From NCBI GenBank assembly GCA_002943765.1, contig PQWQ01000045.1, positions 26,001 to 90,000 of the forward strand: DNA of 64,000 nt, written 5' to 3'. Numbering within the stretch: position 1 is the first letter of the stretch; each line of letters opens with the position of its first letter. The notes under the pieces are model-generated. The model had not been told where the DNA came from and searched no databases. It saw nothing but the letters and a program-made list of their open reading frames with translations. A program made the position numbers and the translations under genes. The DNA comes from Psoroptes ovis (taxonomy: Eukaryota > Arthropoda > Arachnida > Sarcoptiformes > Psoroptidae). This document shows positions 13,901 to 27,361 of the stretch, piece by piece.

Positions 13901-16900
13901 ATCGAATCAGTCGGTATTCATTGAATGTGTTTGTTGTATTGATTTTTACTGAAAGCAAACTTTGTTGGTTTAGTCACAGAAAACAATAAGAATGCTCCAT
14001 CTGCGAAACATGAGTAATGATTGTAAATTGGTAAAAATGAAATGAAAAACTTTTGTCGATTATTCAATTGTACAATGTATGTATGTATCATTATTGTTGC
14101 TTGATCGATTTTGAAAATCAGTCAAAACAGGTTCAAATGGAAAATATATAAAACGGTTGTCATCGATTAATGAGGGAAAAGTTTAATTAGACTTCAAATT
14201 CAATTTGATTTGTGATGAGAAGACGAAATGGAAATATCCGTCATATGACAGCACCAAAGCTTATCATGGCGATCGATCCACACTCACATTCATGTTTGAT
14301 TGCTTTCTATCATTTTTGTTCAAAACTCATGGCTGCTTCACATACAAAACATTTTAAATTGAATTGATAAAAGTAGAAATTCTTTGAGAAAAAAATAATT
14401 TAACAGTTCAACTAAAAACGATTACGATTTCAATTCACACACAAAGCAATACTTATATTCATAGTCAAAGATTGGCATTAAATTAAATCAATTGCAAATT
14501 CGATTCCATTGAAATTGGAATTTGGTGAGCAAAAACTTTTATATTAACACACAGCAAACAAATCATCACCCAAAAACTTTTGGTTGCCGTTCACAAATTG
14601 TAGGGCCCAAAATCAGGATTGGAAACATCAGCAAAAAATACATGTTTAACATATGGCCATAACAATCTGTGTATTGATGATGTTTACACAAAGTTGCACG
14701 TGTAAGCGTTTTGCTTGTGTTGTGCGCTTTGATTAATTTAGAATTGTAGGCCAATTAAATGAATGCCGAAACATGGATTTATTAGTGCTGAATTTCCATT
14801 TGAATAATGACATTTGTCAATATGATCATTTACCTTGTTTTCAATTGAGAATTGTAGTGCGGAAAATGGAAAACTTTTCATTTGTTTGTGATGGCAATTT
14901 GAAGCGCATTTCACATGAATTGATACTTGTGAGTTTTGCTAAAAATTTGCTAAACGAAAAGTTTTAACATGTAACAACAAATAACAGTGTTTAATGTTTG
15001 AACAAATGGAAAATGGAGCTGATATACCAAGAGCAAGACCATTAGCCTCTAGCAGAGCCAACATGAAAACATTCGAATTTAAGATTGTTTTAAATTTATG
15101 TGAATGCATCGAAACGAATAGGTAGCACGGTGACAGTGATCATTATTGTCAACTGCACGAACATGGAACAATCATCAGACTGCTGTTTGTGCTGATTGCT
15201 TGAAAGCGACACGAATTTATGTGAATTCAAAAGAATAATGATGTTCTATTTGAATTTACAACAAAAAAAAGTTTTGTGATTCTCCGAATCGGATTCGTGT
15301 TCCAATTCGCTTAATGCGACAAGACATTTGAATTGAATATTTTTCAAATAAATTATCAAACACACAAAGCTTTCTTCTCTCTAAATAAACATTCTCTGCT
15401 GGAATCTTTGTTTGTGAACATGTCAATTGATTCACGACGGAAATTGAACTGAATATTCGATAATCCATTTGGAACAGTTTAGTCAATGAGTGTTTATTTG
15501 CACCCTGTTCAAGTGTATGCATTGACAATGTTTGTCAATTTTAGAAATTGATTCGCTCCATTTAATTAGTTCAATTGCGAATGAAAACGCTTGATTAGCA
15601 AATGGCAGATAAGGCAAAAAGGTAGGCGATTTAAGAGGTGGAAGACATTTGAATAACTTTGAACATATTAATCACTTTGATCAAAGTCGAGTTTTATAGT
15701 CGGCAGTCAGACACAGCAATCAATCAGAGCCATATCGACATTCAGTCAGAGTATCAATTTGATGAGAAAAATCAGGTTTAAATTAAATTTTCTTGCCGAA
15801 TAAACTAAATTCTCTCAATTAGTTGATCGAAAATGCAAAATTGAAATGCAATAAATGTGAATCGATTTGAATGCCAAAACCAATTCCTTCATTTGCAATA
15901 TCGATTCTAAGTTATCACAAATATCATCAATCATCAGTTTCGGTTATTTTTTGCCTTTTCCAATACAAAAAGTTTCCATCCATTTTTTCCTGCTTTGCAC
16001 AGGGAACGAGCATTGATTTTCGAAATTTTCATTGAATCCAATTGAAGCAAACAAAAAGCGTTTGATTCGGTTTTACTGCCTGCATTGTTATCTTGGAACC
16101 AAGTAACGAACATAAACATATTGACATTTCAATCGTACATCATTAGTAGTTTCGTGCCTAACCATTATTACTCACTATCGTTGCGTGCCGCAAGCAAATT
16201 AAGCTTTCGATACCTGACATTTGAATTGAATTTATCCACGTTGATGCTGCCATCTTTTGGTGAACATTCAAAATTGTTAATTTAAATCGATTTTCATATT
16301 TGGCAACACATTTTTGTGGAGTTAAATTGTAAAAATATTGGATTGTGATTAGGATATTGGATGTCAACTGGCAATATTTATAATGCAATATTAATCTACT
16401 GGCATACAAACATACAAAAACAAAGAAATGGGCATGGAAATGATATCAAATTGATTTAGAGTTTGTACTTGAGAAAATGGTTAGTTTATATTCCAAAATC
16501 GGCTAAATAAATAAAGTTCCATATGTCATCGATTAGGTTGGTTATCGCTATTTGATTGAATTTATTGAATGAACATTTCAACAAAAAAGTTTTCGCTTCT
16601 ATTTTGATCGGCCAAAAAACTTTGTGAGATGTGAATCGTGATCGAGAAAGAAAGCAAATGAATAATAAAAATGGTGTTGACACTTTAGCCCTTATTGGAA
16701 TGTAATCAATATGAGCATTATAATAATAATAATTGATGTTGCTGTTTCACCTAATTAATGATTTGGAGCAGGGTTTTTTAAGAATCGATGATTGCATTTT
16801 TATTTTGTTCGGCATTCAAACAAAAAACTTATTATCCGCCATTCAAATATAATTAAACTAATAGGCTTTTATATGCATGTGCATTAAATGGTATTGGCTA

Positions 16901-18515
16901 TAATGTCAATTTGTCCGTATGATGATGATGACAAAGTAATCAAATGTGAACAATGTCAATTCATTCTTCAATTTGAATGGAATGTGCAGGCCCAAATCAA
17001 TTCAAAAACATGAAGCAATTCTGCAAATAACACGTTGGATGTGTCACACGCATTCATAAGCTGACAAAACGAATTCATTTTGTACTCTCAAATTCCAATT
17101 CGACACACATTTTTCGTTTGTTGTTGGTTGGTGTTTCATGCCAAAGTCGATAAGCTCATTACAAGAATCAAGGTGTGTTTGTGTTTGTATGAATTGTGAT
17201 TATTAGTGAAAAGAACATGACGAAAAACATGTCATACACACAAGGAAATATGTTTGGCCAAATTCAATACAAACATCTGAAATGAAATGAATAATAAGTG
17301 AAATACAAACTGATTCGGTACAACTAGCACGTAGCATCTGAAATGCTGTCATTTCAAACGAGAATGAAATTTGAAACTTTCTATTTGAAATTCGATAAAT
17401 GTTTTTTGGCCGATTTTGAGATGGCCAATCTTGTGATTCGAAATTTTTCATTTCAAATTTTTATGCTTTAACAATGTTGATGCTCATGTCGATTTGAAAT
17501 TGTCATGATCATAGTTTAAATCAATTAATTAAATTAAATTAAAAATTAATTAACGACCAAATTTCATTCCAAATTTGAGGGAAATTGTTTTACATTAAAA
17601 AAGCCATTCATCATTATTCGCCGAGGCAAATGAAACATTTGTTGTGAAAACAAATGACAATTTCACTAAGAAGAAACAATTGAATTTACTACTAATAATC
17701 ACCGGGATTGTTTTTGATAGACAGCATTCCCTGCCTTGGTCTTACATTATTTAAACTGAATCATTGCTTCAGTTAGCAATTTAGCTGGCAGCAATTGATA
17801 GTCAAAGTCATCATGGAAAATGTTTGGAATGACCGAAATGTTTGCCAACAGAATCAGTTTGCTGCATCCATTAAATCGCTTGCCATAATATTGTTTGATG
17901 TGTGAATGGCATTAAGCACAGAAAATGATTGTACATTACATAATTAGTAAGCCCTAAATGGAAAGCCCACAGAAGTTCAGAACGAATCAAATAGAGTGAG
18001 TCTGATGGCAAGATGGAAAACTCATTAATATCACTGATTATCATCATGATAGCAATTTAATCAAACTCACTTGCCAGGAAATGGAATCATATCGGGCATT
18101 TAGAATATAAACTTGGAATGGCACAGCAAACGTTGCGATCAAAAAAATCGAAACGTCAGGCCTGAGATTTGGCTGACCGAAGATCTGAGAGAATTTCATT
18201 CATTGGTTTGTTATGACATTTTGGATTCAAATTAAACAAAAAAAATGAGGAAAAAATCGAAACAGTGAAAACCCAGGAGCCCAGAACAAAAAAAAAGAAA
18301 GCATTGCAGTTATATCAATTCAAATTCAAATTTGGTGAATGAAAAATGTTTGACGGCAAATTCAAATTCAAACGAAAAAATAAAAAATAGAGAAACAGTG
18401 TTAGCGTGTGTGCTCATCACAATTCAAATGTAAATAACTTTGGTTTACAATTTGGCATTGATGATGCATGCAATGGTTGTGAGACACAATCGAATATAAA
18501 GAAAGTGCAACTTAC
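10964..18515. other. Gene-poor region, no supported gene
   Basis: Nothing here could be matched to a protein family. It holds AT-rich sequence with many short TGAATGA and CAAACAAA-type words. A TAAT/ATTA-dense patch occurs around 17519-17556. Several frames of 60-120 codons exist but they overlap on opposite strands and lack splice or start context. Confidence 0.55.
17519..17556. repeat. ATTA/TAAT-rich low-complexity patch
   Basis: About 38 bp composed almost entirely of overlapping TTAATTAA and AAATTAAATTAA words. This is low-complexity DNA that also contains many homeodomain core sites (TAAT/ATTA). Its position about 7 kb upstream of otp makes a regulatory reading possible, but base composition alone could produce it. 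Confidence 0.4.
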
Positions 18516-18804
18516 CTTTGTTTGTAGAATTGGAAATTGTTTGTTGTTGATATTGCACAAAGTTTTCTCCACCATGATTGGCGTGCGATGGTGGTGGCAT
18601 CACCAAACTTTGATTGTTGGTGATAATCAAAGCATTCCAAATGCTGTCGACACATGTCAAAATAATGATGACAGTTATGATCTTTTCCATTATCATTTGG
18701 CATAAATGTCGGCAGCAACACCTCAATTGTGGGTATTTTGCACGATTTGTATGAATAATGGACCGATGGCCATCACTCATGGTTTTTTCATTGCTGGCAT
18801 TTGA
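18516..18804 (-). CDS. Possible exon with signal-peptide-like sequence
   Basis: Not recognised. On the minus strand, a strong acceptor (a run of pyrimidines then tttcatttcag) ends at 18805. An open frame then follows to a strong donor, ACAAAG|gtaagttg, at 18516 in phase 1. The frame is open throughout the 289-nt interval. It contains MEKIITVIIILTCVDS from 18690, which looks like a signal peptide or membrane anchor, and then a Gln/Ser/Asn-rich stretch. An ATG at 18780 is in the same frame. The phase left at the donor fits the acceptor-like site near 11165 on the same strand, so both pieces could belong to one gene with a 7-kb intron. No homologue is known to me. Confidence 0.3.
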
Positions 18805-21800
18805 CTGAAATGAAACAAAAAAAAAAAGAAAAATGGTTAAACAAATTTAGTTTGTCAGCATAAACAAAATAATATCAATCAATGATTAGATTGCAGCGCT
18901 ATGAACAGCAATCCATAGATTCACCGAGGATTTGGACTCGGTCATAGAAAGTAAAATGATTTTATATTCAAATTGACTTTGAGTTAGGCCTATCAAATGG
19001 AGTGTTTGCCGATTTCATTCAATCAACCGAGACTGAAATATCAACGGACCAGAAACCACACATTTTTACATTTTGTAACTATTCTGGCAACGAGCAAATT
19101 TAACCAATTCATAGAGTTTTCTTTGCTTCATTGATGATCATCGGAATGATGCAAAGCAAAGCAAAACTGAGGCGAAAAAACAAGAATTTAATAATTTAAT
19201 AATATTTATATCACATCTTTATGGATGGATGCATGTTGGGGATTTAGCCAGCCAGCAAAGATTTGTGTTGTTGGGCTCAAATTCTAATAAACAAGGTTTG
19301 TTCGTCATCGTTCAATCATATTTTGAATCTAAAATAATAAATCGATTCTTCTTGTCTCATGGAAATATTATTCTTTTTTATTTCAATTATTTTCAGCTTT
19401 TCTTTTTTTTCATATTGGCATTGATACAAGGTGCCATTTTTGACAAAGCGATGGCAATTAATAATAAGGCACGATGACGCATCACCATACATGAATGCAG
19501 GTCATCGTTTTATATGAAAAACATATTGCTCTTGTTGGTAAGCACATTTGAATCAGATATGCTCAACAAGAACAATGGAATAATCAGTGATAATCATAAT
19601 AATAATTAAAAAAGTTTTTGTTGGCTCTCGAATTATGAAAAGGAAATTATTGTTTGATTGTTTAAGCGAGATCAATGATCAAAATTGGCAAATCACAAAA
19701 TGATGGACTAGTCGACAATTGTTTGCAGAATTGCTGATTTGAGTATTTTTGCTGATCATCAACTTTTGAAACGAACCGGATTTCTTGCTGCAAACTTTAA
19801 TTTTGTTAATTCTTGATCAACAAAGCAGTCCAATTCAGGCAATGAATGTATCAATGTTGTTTTGAATTGAATCATTGAAATTGTTGTGTTTATTTATGAG
19901 CAATAAAAGTTTACAGTCAAGTTTGTGAAGCAAACAACAAAATGAAATGATTAGTATGATTAATTTAGGTAAAATGAACGGTGCAAGAGAGCATAGAGGT
20001 CGCTATGTTGATGACTAACATATGTTAATCTTTTACAAATGATGACATTGTGCCGTTCATTTGGGCTGATTGTTAAATCCCAGTTGCATAGTAAATCATC
20101 TTTTAGTAGATTCAACTATTAGCATTTAATTGAATGCACTAACAGAATGGAAAAAGCCAATTTCGAAGCAGAGTTTGAATTGAACAAAATGCAATAATGA
20201 TTACTTTATCAGTGACTAAGAAAGGCAATTGAAAATGGAAAAATTTGCATCACTGAAAGGCCCAAGTGGTTATTGTTATATGGCAACCAATCATCAATGA
20301 ATGCAGGTATTCAAGAGCAAAGTCAGCTTATTCAAATGTATTTGAATTAAAATGAAGCACTTTGGTTGTTGCCATGTCAAAACAAAATTTCATGTTCAAA
20401 GGTACTTTTTGAAAGTGAATAAGCCCAAGGCAAAAGATTGTTTAGTCATATGTTTGTTTGTCAAAAGGCTAATAGACAGATCGACGAATAAGTGAATGCA
20501 TTTGGCTTTTGAATCGTAATTAATTAATCATAATTATCAATGAATGTCACAAACCGACTCCAAATGGCAGGCCTAATGACAAAATGACCATTATGTTCTC
20601 ATTAGTAATATATTACCAATATACTAAAAAGATTCGTTCCATTTTATATCGACTTTCACGATTCATATAATAGTTTTGAATTGATGCAAATAAATATTCA
20701 CCTGATTACACATTAAATGAAACGGATATTCGATTGGAATGATTGACGCAATTGGAAATTGAATTAGTGCATTCAAAGCAATTTAGAATAAATGTTTGAA
20801 ACAATGTAATTAGCACATTCAAACAGAATAATGATTCCTTTCACAAAACAATGGTAACTAAAATGGAATGGATGCATATCAGAATCTATGGTGTTTCCTG
20901 TTAGACTTTGCCAGTGGCAATCGATTCAATGTCCAAACAGTTACGAAGCTGTTTTGTTTTTTTGACGGCAAATTTTTCATTTTTTTCGTTTGGTTAATGT
21001 CAGAATCAGTGTTGGCAAGGTTTTTGATATGATAAAGCATCCATTTCGGATGCAGGAACATGTTCCAGAAATGCAGAAAAACAGCATTTTCCATTGGTTC
21101 AGTGCAATTATATTAATGATTTGGTGTGCAAAGTCTATCTGGCTGCCATTATGGAAACAAAGTGATACACAACACAAAATTAATGTGCTCATTTGAATTA
21201 TTGATTGAGTCGTAAATATTCAGTGCTGGCTTAGTTTTATGCAATTCTTAACCATTTCAACAATGAATACAATCAAACAATCCAATGAAATGATAACAGA
21301 GTTAGCGTGTGATACCTGATTTGCGTCGAGCCCAAAAAAATGATCATTTCAATTAGTGACAATTCAATTTGAATCAATGAATCAACCACAATTTTCAATT
21401 GAAGGTTCCGCCTCGAATGAATGGAAGATAATTGAAATCACAACCGAATGCCAATTAATGAGCAACCAAAGGAATTAAATGAATTTAAATTAAATCAGCA
21501 GACATTCGTTTGTGTTGACCCAAGATGTTGCGCTGGCGTTGAACAATCCAATTTACTCACGCGATTGGAGTTGTCGATTTTAAAATTTTCATTTCTTAAG
21601 TATTTGAATTGTTAAGTTGAGATTTGATTATGTTCGAGTGTCTTTTGTTTGCCTGAAAAAAACATTTGTTCATTGAATTTGAATTAAAATGATTTGAAAG
21701 AATTGAAATATTAATATCAAACCATTCATATACAACAAAGCAAATGACATTCTATGAACATATGAACGAATTATCAAATATTATTTTTCAGTACAACTCA

Positions 21801-24432
21801 AACGGAATCAATTGAATAATTGAATTCCAAGTTGATTTTCCAACGCCCACAATCAGTGAATCGATAGTGGCCATCGATGTACAAAAGTAACCGGAACTCG
21901 GAAAAGATTCTTATTTGATCATTGAATTGAAAAGTTTTACTTTTTCCAGTTTAATCAGTGCTGAGTAACATTTAGGCTTAAAAACAGAGAATCGAATATG
22001 GAAAATGAGAAAATGGAATGCCATTTAAGTGAATCTATGCTCTGAAACACGGTTAGTAAATGGGAAAATGGATGCAAGAAAAATGGCTGAATGATCCTTT
22101 GCCTTAATAGTTGTTCTTATGAATCGGACGATAAAAAAAATATGAAAACAAATTCCATTTTATTTATGTGAAAACACAAACACAGACAGTCAGTTGACTG
22201 CAAATCTTTGCTTGAATCATTAAACTGGGATATGAACATACACACACACAGTCAATCTCAAACCGATCGTTTTGACTGACAAAATAAATTATTAACAAAG
22301 CAAATCGACTATAAACGGTTCGAAAATGAATTCATATTCAAACATTTTCGTTTTGAGCAAAGATGAAATGAAAAAGATACATTCAAAGCCACAAACACAA
22401 TGTTTATGTTGGGAAAACGATATTTCTCGATCATCAAAGCAGCACGATTGAATCTGCAATCAAGTCCTCACACAGCAAACACTCAATCAAATTTAGATTT
22501 GCCTTTTCTAACTTTATTTCTTTGATTTCTGCATTTCAAGAGTGATGATCATTGCCCAAGAGAGCATCCATCAACTCTTACTTCGAACAGATCAATCGAT
22601 TTCGAAATGCGAATGCACTTTTTAATTTTCTATTTGTAAAAGTCGATTCGGTACATACCTTGTTTTGGCATCAGTAAAGCGAATTCCAAGCAATTAAACA
22701 CACAAAGTAATTATGAATAAATAATTCAATTCACATTCAAATGACAAGTTTACTGACAATTTTTTTTAAACACATTCAAAAGCTTCTGCTGAGTAGGTGA
22801 TTTGAGAAAAGAATCTATTTTAATTACACAATCAAAGGTGTTTGTTGTTGTTCACATGCATTCATTTTTCATTAATAATTTGAGTTTATTCAATTCACAA
22901 TTCGAAAACGTCTGAACCGTTCAACGGTTGCACTGTGACTGCGAATAGAAATGAATTGAAATTCACTTTTCGAACAAAGAAAATTTACGCGCGCATATAT
23001 TTTGTCGAAACAATGGATTCTTTTTTCTGATTCTGCGTTTGTCAAAATTTTGGCGCTCAACAAAATGGAAATTCTAAAATGGGCGCATGTGTCGATTCCA
23101 TAACAAAGGATTTTGGACCACAGCTTTTGAGCATGTGCAAGACAAACAATAGAATTCAGACAATTATGCTTTTAGTGACATCTATGATTGTAGAAACAAA
23201 CTATGGCCAAGATGATTACATTTTTAGCCAATAGATGTCCATAAAGTGTTTGTGGAGAAAAAAATTGAAAAATGTATGATCAAATTTTGTGACCACCAAA
23301 TGAGAATTTTAAAAAAATGTTTTGGAAGTGAAAATAAATCCAAATTGAAAGACACAAAAGATGCATCACAGAAATTGACATTTAGACCGGATAAGAATGC
23401 GAAATGGAACAGAATCCACCCATGATGATGATATGTAATGCATGGCGTGCAAATAACCAGTGTAATCATTCAGTGTCGCTTACCGTGATTTGGAAACATT
23501 TTAATAAAAATGTCAAATATTAATCACTAAATCAGTAAATGATTACAATGACACGCAGATATTGTCAGCCAGCCGACACACGTGTTCAAATGATTCATGC
23601 TGTGTGATGATACAAACATGAACATGTATCGGACACGCGATCAAACCGATATTAAATCTGACAAGCCATAAACTAATTGAATTGTTCACTTAATTAATTT
23701 CGCTTTCATCGACTTTTACTCATTTGGCAAAGGTGCATTGGATAAATTCATGTGCATGTTCATATTGCACCGTTTTGTTGGCAATCAATCGTTTATGAAT
23801 ACGAATTGCGAATCGATTTGAACCTGATGTTTAACCTCGCAAAATTTGATTTAAAAAATTTCATTTTTTAACCATTCAAATTGACCGTTTTTCATTCGAA
23901 ACGTGTTTTCCATATTTGAACACTTAGTTAGCTATCGATCATGTTGGTCATTTGATGACAGTTAGATGGCCAAATGCAAATATTGGCCAGCACACAGACA
24001 CGGGCAGCAGTCCAAATTACATTCTTACATTATTAATGATAGGGTCGATTGGTGAAATGCGCTTTATTTGCCGATCAACTGCGAGCAATCGGCAATCACG
24101 ATTGGCCGATTGGAATGCACGAAAACCACCCATCAAGCAAGACTGGTAATGCAAAGTGAAGGAGTGACTATTATTCGTTTGGATTGTCAGATGTTCACCG
24201 AAAGGAGGATGTTTGTGACGATGTTGATGTTGGTAGTGGTTGCATGACAATCACTGATTGCAATGAGTATGCTTTATTATTAATTCATGTCGACAATGCA
24301 ACGAATGCAAACCAAATGATTATCATTGATGATTGCCACCTTTATGATCACACATTCATTTCGACTATCCTGAACAGCAGTACAGAAATATATTCACATT
24401 AGAGCATTGCTATTAATCTTTGATGATCAAGG
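18805..24432. other. Gene-poor region upstream of otp
   Basis: No gene supported. The stretch is AT-rich with short repeats. Antisense and sense frames near 20879-21196 overlap one another and look like chance. The proximal part leads into the otp upstream region, where homeodomain-type palindromes appear. Confidence 0.55.
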
Positions 24433-24592
24433 TAATTGATTAATTAATTAATCTACATTCTGCACAGCACTACATCAACACCAATTACTTTTGCCACTTT
24501 GTTCGACTTTAATTTGAATGAACCCTTTTTACTAGCTGAATGGCCATCCGTGCCCCACCTTCTGTGTTATGAGCAGTTCCATTAATCAATTA
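24433..24592 (+). promoter_or_regulatory. Paired P2-type homeodomain sites upstream of otp
   Basis: Two palindromic sites of the TAAT-N2-ATTA form are visible: TAATTGATTA at 24433-24442 and TAATCAATTA at 24583-24592. Between and beyond them run further ATTAATTAAT words. This spacing is the known P2 site bound cooperatively by paired-class homeodomain dimers. They lie 225-385 bp upstream of the first otp ATG, so auto- or cross-regulation by Otp/Rx/Hbn is plausible. That role is inference. Confidence 0.4.
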
Positions 24593-24817
24593 ATTTTAAT
24601 TTTTCATTAATTTATGATGATAATCAACACATTCTGGTTCAACTCTTTCTAAGCGACAACATAATCGATTCCTGACTAATCGCATCAACAATCATCCTCA
24701 GCAATCACGGCACAATCCAAATTTTACGACACGACAAGTGTAAGTGGTGGTGTTGGCGGTGGTGGTAATTGTGCAAACAATTCCTCATCCACATTCTGGG
24801 AAACACTTTGGCCCACG

Positions 24818-27361
24818 ATGCTGAACAATTTTCATTCGAATGCAGCAGCAGCTGCAGCAGCTACCACCGCAGTGATCGGTAAGTTGAATAAAGACCAGAA
24901 TTTGACCATTTCATATTCATCGAAATTTGTGACAGCCAAAGACTCGACGAACGGAGTGGAGCTGATCAAAAGTGCCCAAAATGCATCCATGTTGAACACA
25001 AACAATAGTCCCACAGATGATGCATTGATGGGACATTCCTCTCCAATCGCCAATAACATTCATCATTCTCAACATCAACCACAACATCATCCGCAGCAAC
25101 ATGGCCAGCCATTGCTGCACGGAAACAGTGGTCATCATCATCATCATCATCAGATTCTGCAACATCCGCATCAACACTTGCATTTGCTTGGCGAAACAAT
25201 GACCAACGCTCAATCGCATCATAATGCTCCCACTCATCCACATGCCCAACATCATTCATATCATCATCATCAGTTGAATAATGTAGAACACAACAGCAAT
25301 CATAATGATCATCATCACCTGCAACAACCACAGCACCAGCAGCAGCAACATCAAAGTCATTTACTAAGCTCGATTAACAGAGCCGAGTTGTTGTTGCCTA
25401 CGGTCGGTCAAACAGGAAACAGCAATTCTCATTCGACTGATCACTCAAACAGTAAACAGCATCATCACCAACAAACAACACATGGACAACATCACCATCA
25501 TCAAAATCAGCAGCAACAGCAGCAATCAAAACAAAAAAGACACCGAACTCGCTTTACTCCGCAGCAATTACAAGAATTGGAAAGAAGTTTTGGCAAAACA
25601 CATTATCCCGATATTTTCATGCGAGAAGAATTAGCCATGAGAATCGGTTTGACTGAGTCTCGAGTACAGGTGAGTGTGTGGTCTGATAGGGTCATAAAGT
25701 GAATGTGAGTCTAGACATATGTCACCAACAAAACACAGGTGAATGCGTGAGAACCGTTTAGGCAAGTGTCCAGCTCAATTTTTATGACACATTCCATTCA
25801 ATGCTTTGAATAAATGCCGCCGTCATAGTGTTTTTATGAGTCCAAAAGAGTCACTTATTTACCTTGAAATCGAATGAAAATGGTGGACCATCATAAAATG
25901 ACATGTGTGCAGTCAGCGACCCAGCAATGTTCATCTGTGAGAAATGGTGAGATACGAGAACGAATGTGAAACGATGAACATTGGATATGGTTAATGAAGA
26001 TGCATTATGAATGATGATGATGATAATGCAAATATATCACAGCCATATGGATGCAAACATATATTGCATGTTAGTGTCAAGGGATTTGTAGCCACTTTTC
26101 ATTCTTAGAGAATGGCAGATTCATCAGGGATTGTGTTTAGCAGAGAACGCGTTAGTTGCAGTGAGATTGTCATCAATGGGCAAGGTTGACTCGTGCAAAA
26201 ACGAATGAATTATATGATAGCAATGATGACGGCTAAAAGCTAAAAATGATCTTCAGCCAAAAACAACGGCAAGGAATATGAACAACAATTTTGCATTTTG
26301 CCAGATATTAATGTGGTTTTGGTGTCCCATTAAAAAATAATCTCATGTCCCAAAGAGCCAATGTGTCTCTGATGTGTTATTTACAATCACAGTCAGTTTG
26401 TATTAGAAAATCCAATGATTTAACAGCAAACTGTGATTGCATTCGATTGGATGGTGCGAAATAATAAAAGTCAAACGAAAAAAGACGACACGTATATTGG
26501 GAATAAATGAGATGATCATGATCACTGATCACCGAGCTATATCTGATTGCCTCATCATTCAGTTTGCTCGTAACAAACATTTTCGCTATCAAATTGAGCT
26601 TTTAAAAGCTTTTTGTCAGATGCTGTCAGATGCCAAGTGATACAAAGATTCATTTTTGCCATTAATGTCTTTGCCAACTCTAATGCGGGGCAAAATGAGC
26701 GAATGCTGTTTGCCATTTGCTGTTTGCATGTTTGTTTTGATAAAACTCGATATGGAAAGCCAATTTAGTTGTTCATAAAACAAATTAATTGACGTTCTCT
26801 GTAACTGAATCAATGAATGAATGAAAATGAAAAATGTGAAACTGTCAAATGACAATCAATGATCAATGTTTCTTTTCTCTTCTCTGTGCAGGTATGGTTC
26901 CAAAATCGAAGGTAGGTTTAATCTGAATGTTCACTCAATGATCAGACGTTGATCCTCGAAAATCCACCGAATTTATTTGCAGAGCCAAATGGAAAAAACG
27001 CAAAAAGAGTGGCAATGTCTTTCGAACAGCAGCATCTTTACTGCCCACAACACACAATTTGCCCATGAATCCATTTGGTTCCATGACCAATGTCAACTCA
27101 GCCGCTGATCCGTTTTGTGCATCGTTTGGCAGCGTCGCAAGTGCAGGCACAGTTTCAACTCCCAGCATGATAGACTCTCGATGGTCAAGCATCGGACATT
27201 CATTACGACCGCCACCGTTGCCGACGACTACGACAGCCATAGGATCTGCATCAACATTGTCATCATCATCATCATCGTCATCATCATTATCCTTGTCATT
27301 ATCATCATCAGTTTCATTTAACATTGATAATCAAAACAGTGGCAACAATACAACGTGCTGA
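24818..27361 (+). CDS. otp: Orthopedia homeobox transcription factor
   Basis: Nuclear paired-like homeodomain factor, known in other animals for specifying neurosecretory and other neurons. Exons: 24818-25669, 26892-26911 (20 nt), 26983-27361, giving 416 aa. The homeodomain (about residues 239-298) contains RHRTRFTP, THYPDIFMREELA, LTESRVQ and VWFQNRRAKWKKRKK, with Gln at position 50. This is the Otp signature, and it is followed by the Otp-like NVFR...LLP segment. The N-terminal half has a poly-Ala run (about 9-16) and long His/Gln-rich tracts. The C-terminus is Ser-rich and shows no OAR motif, which Otp proteins of other animals usually carry. The frame is open upstream to about 24680, with an acceptor-like site at 24701, so the true start may lie in an earlier exon. 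A strong GTAAGT also occurs inside exon 1 at about 24887. AATAAA at 27439-27444 may end the transcript. Confidence 0.92.
27255..27320 (+). repeat. TCA/TCG trinucleotide tract in otp
   Basis: A run of TCA, TCG and related triplets within the last otp exon encodes a poly-Ser stretch near the C-terminus. Such tracts vary in length between alleles. It also opens a spurious Ile-rich frame on the same strand. Confidence 0.6.

Noticed and set aside
18406..18705. 99-codon plus-strand frame
   Set aside because: It overlaps the minus-strand interval that has both acceptor and donor signals. The plus frame has no such support.
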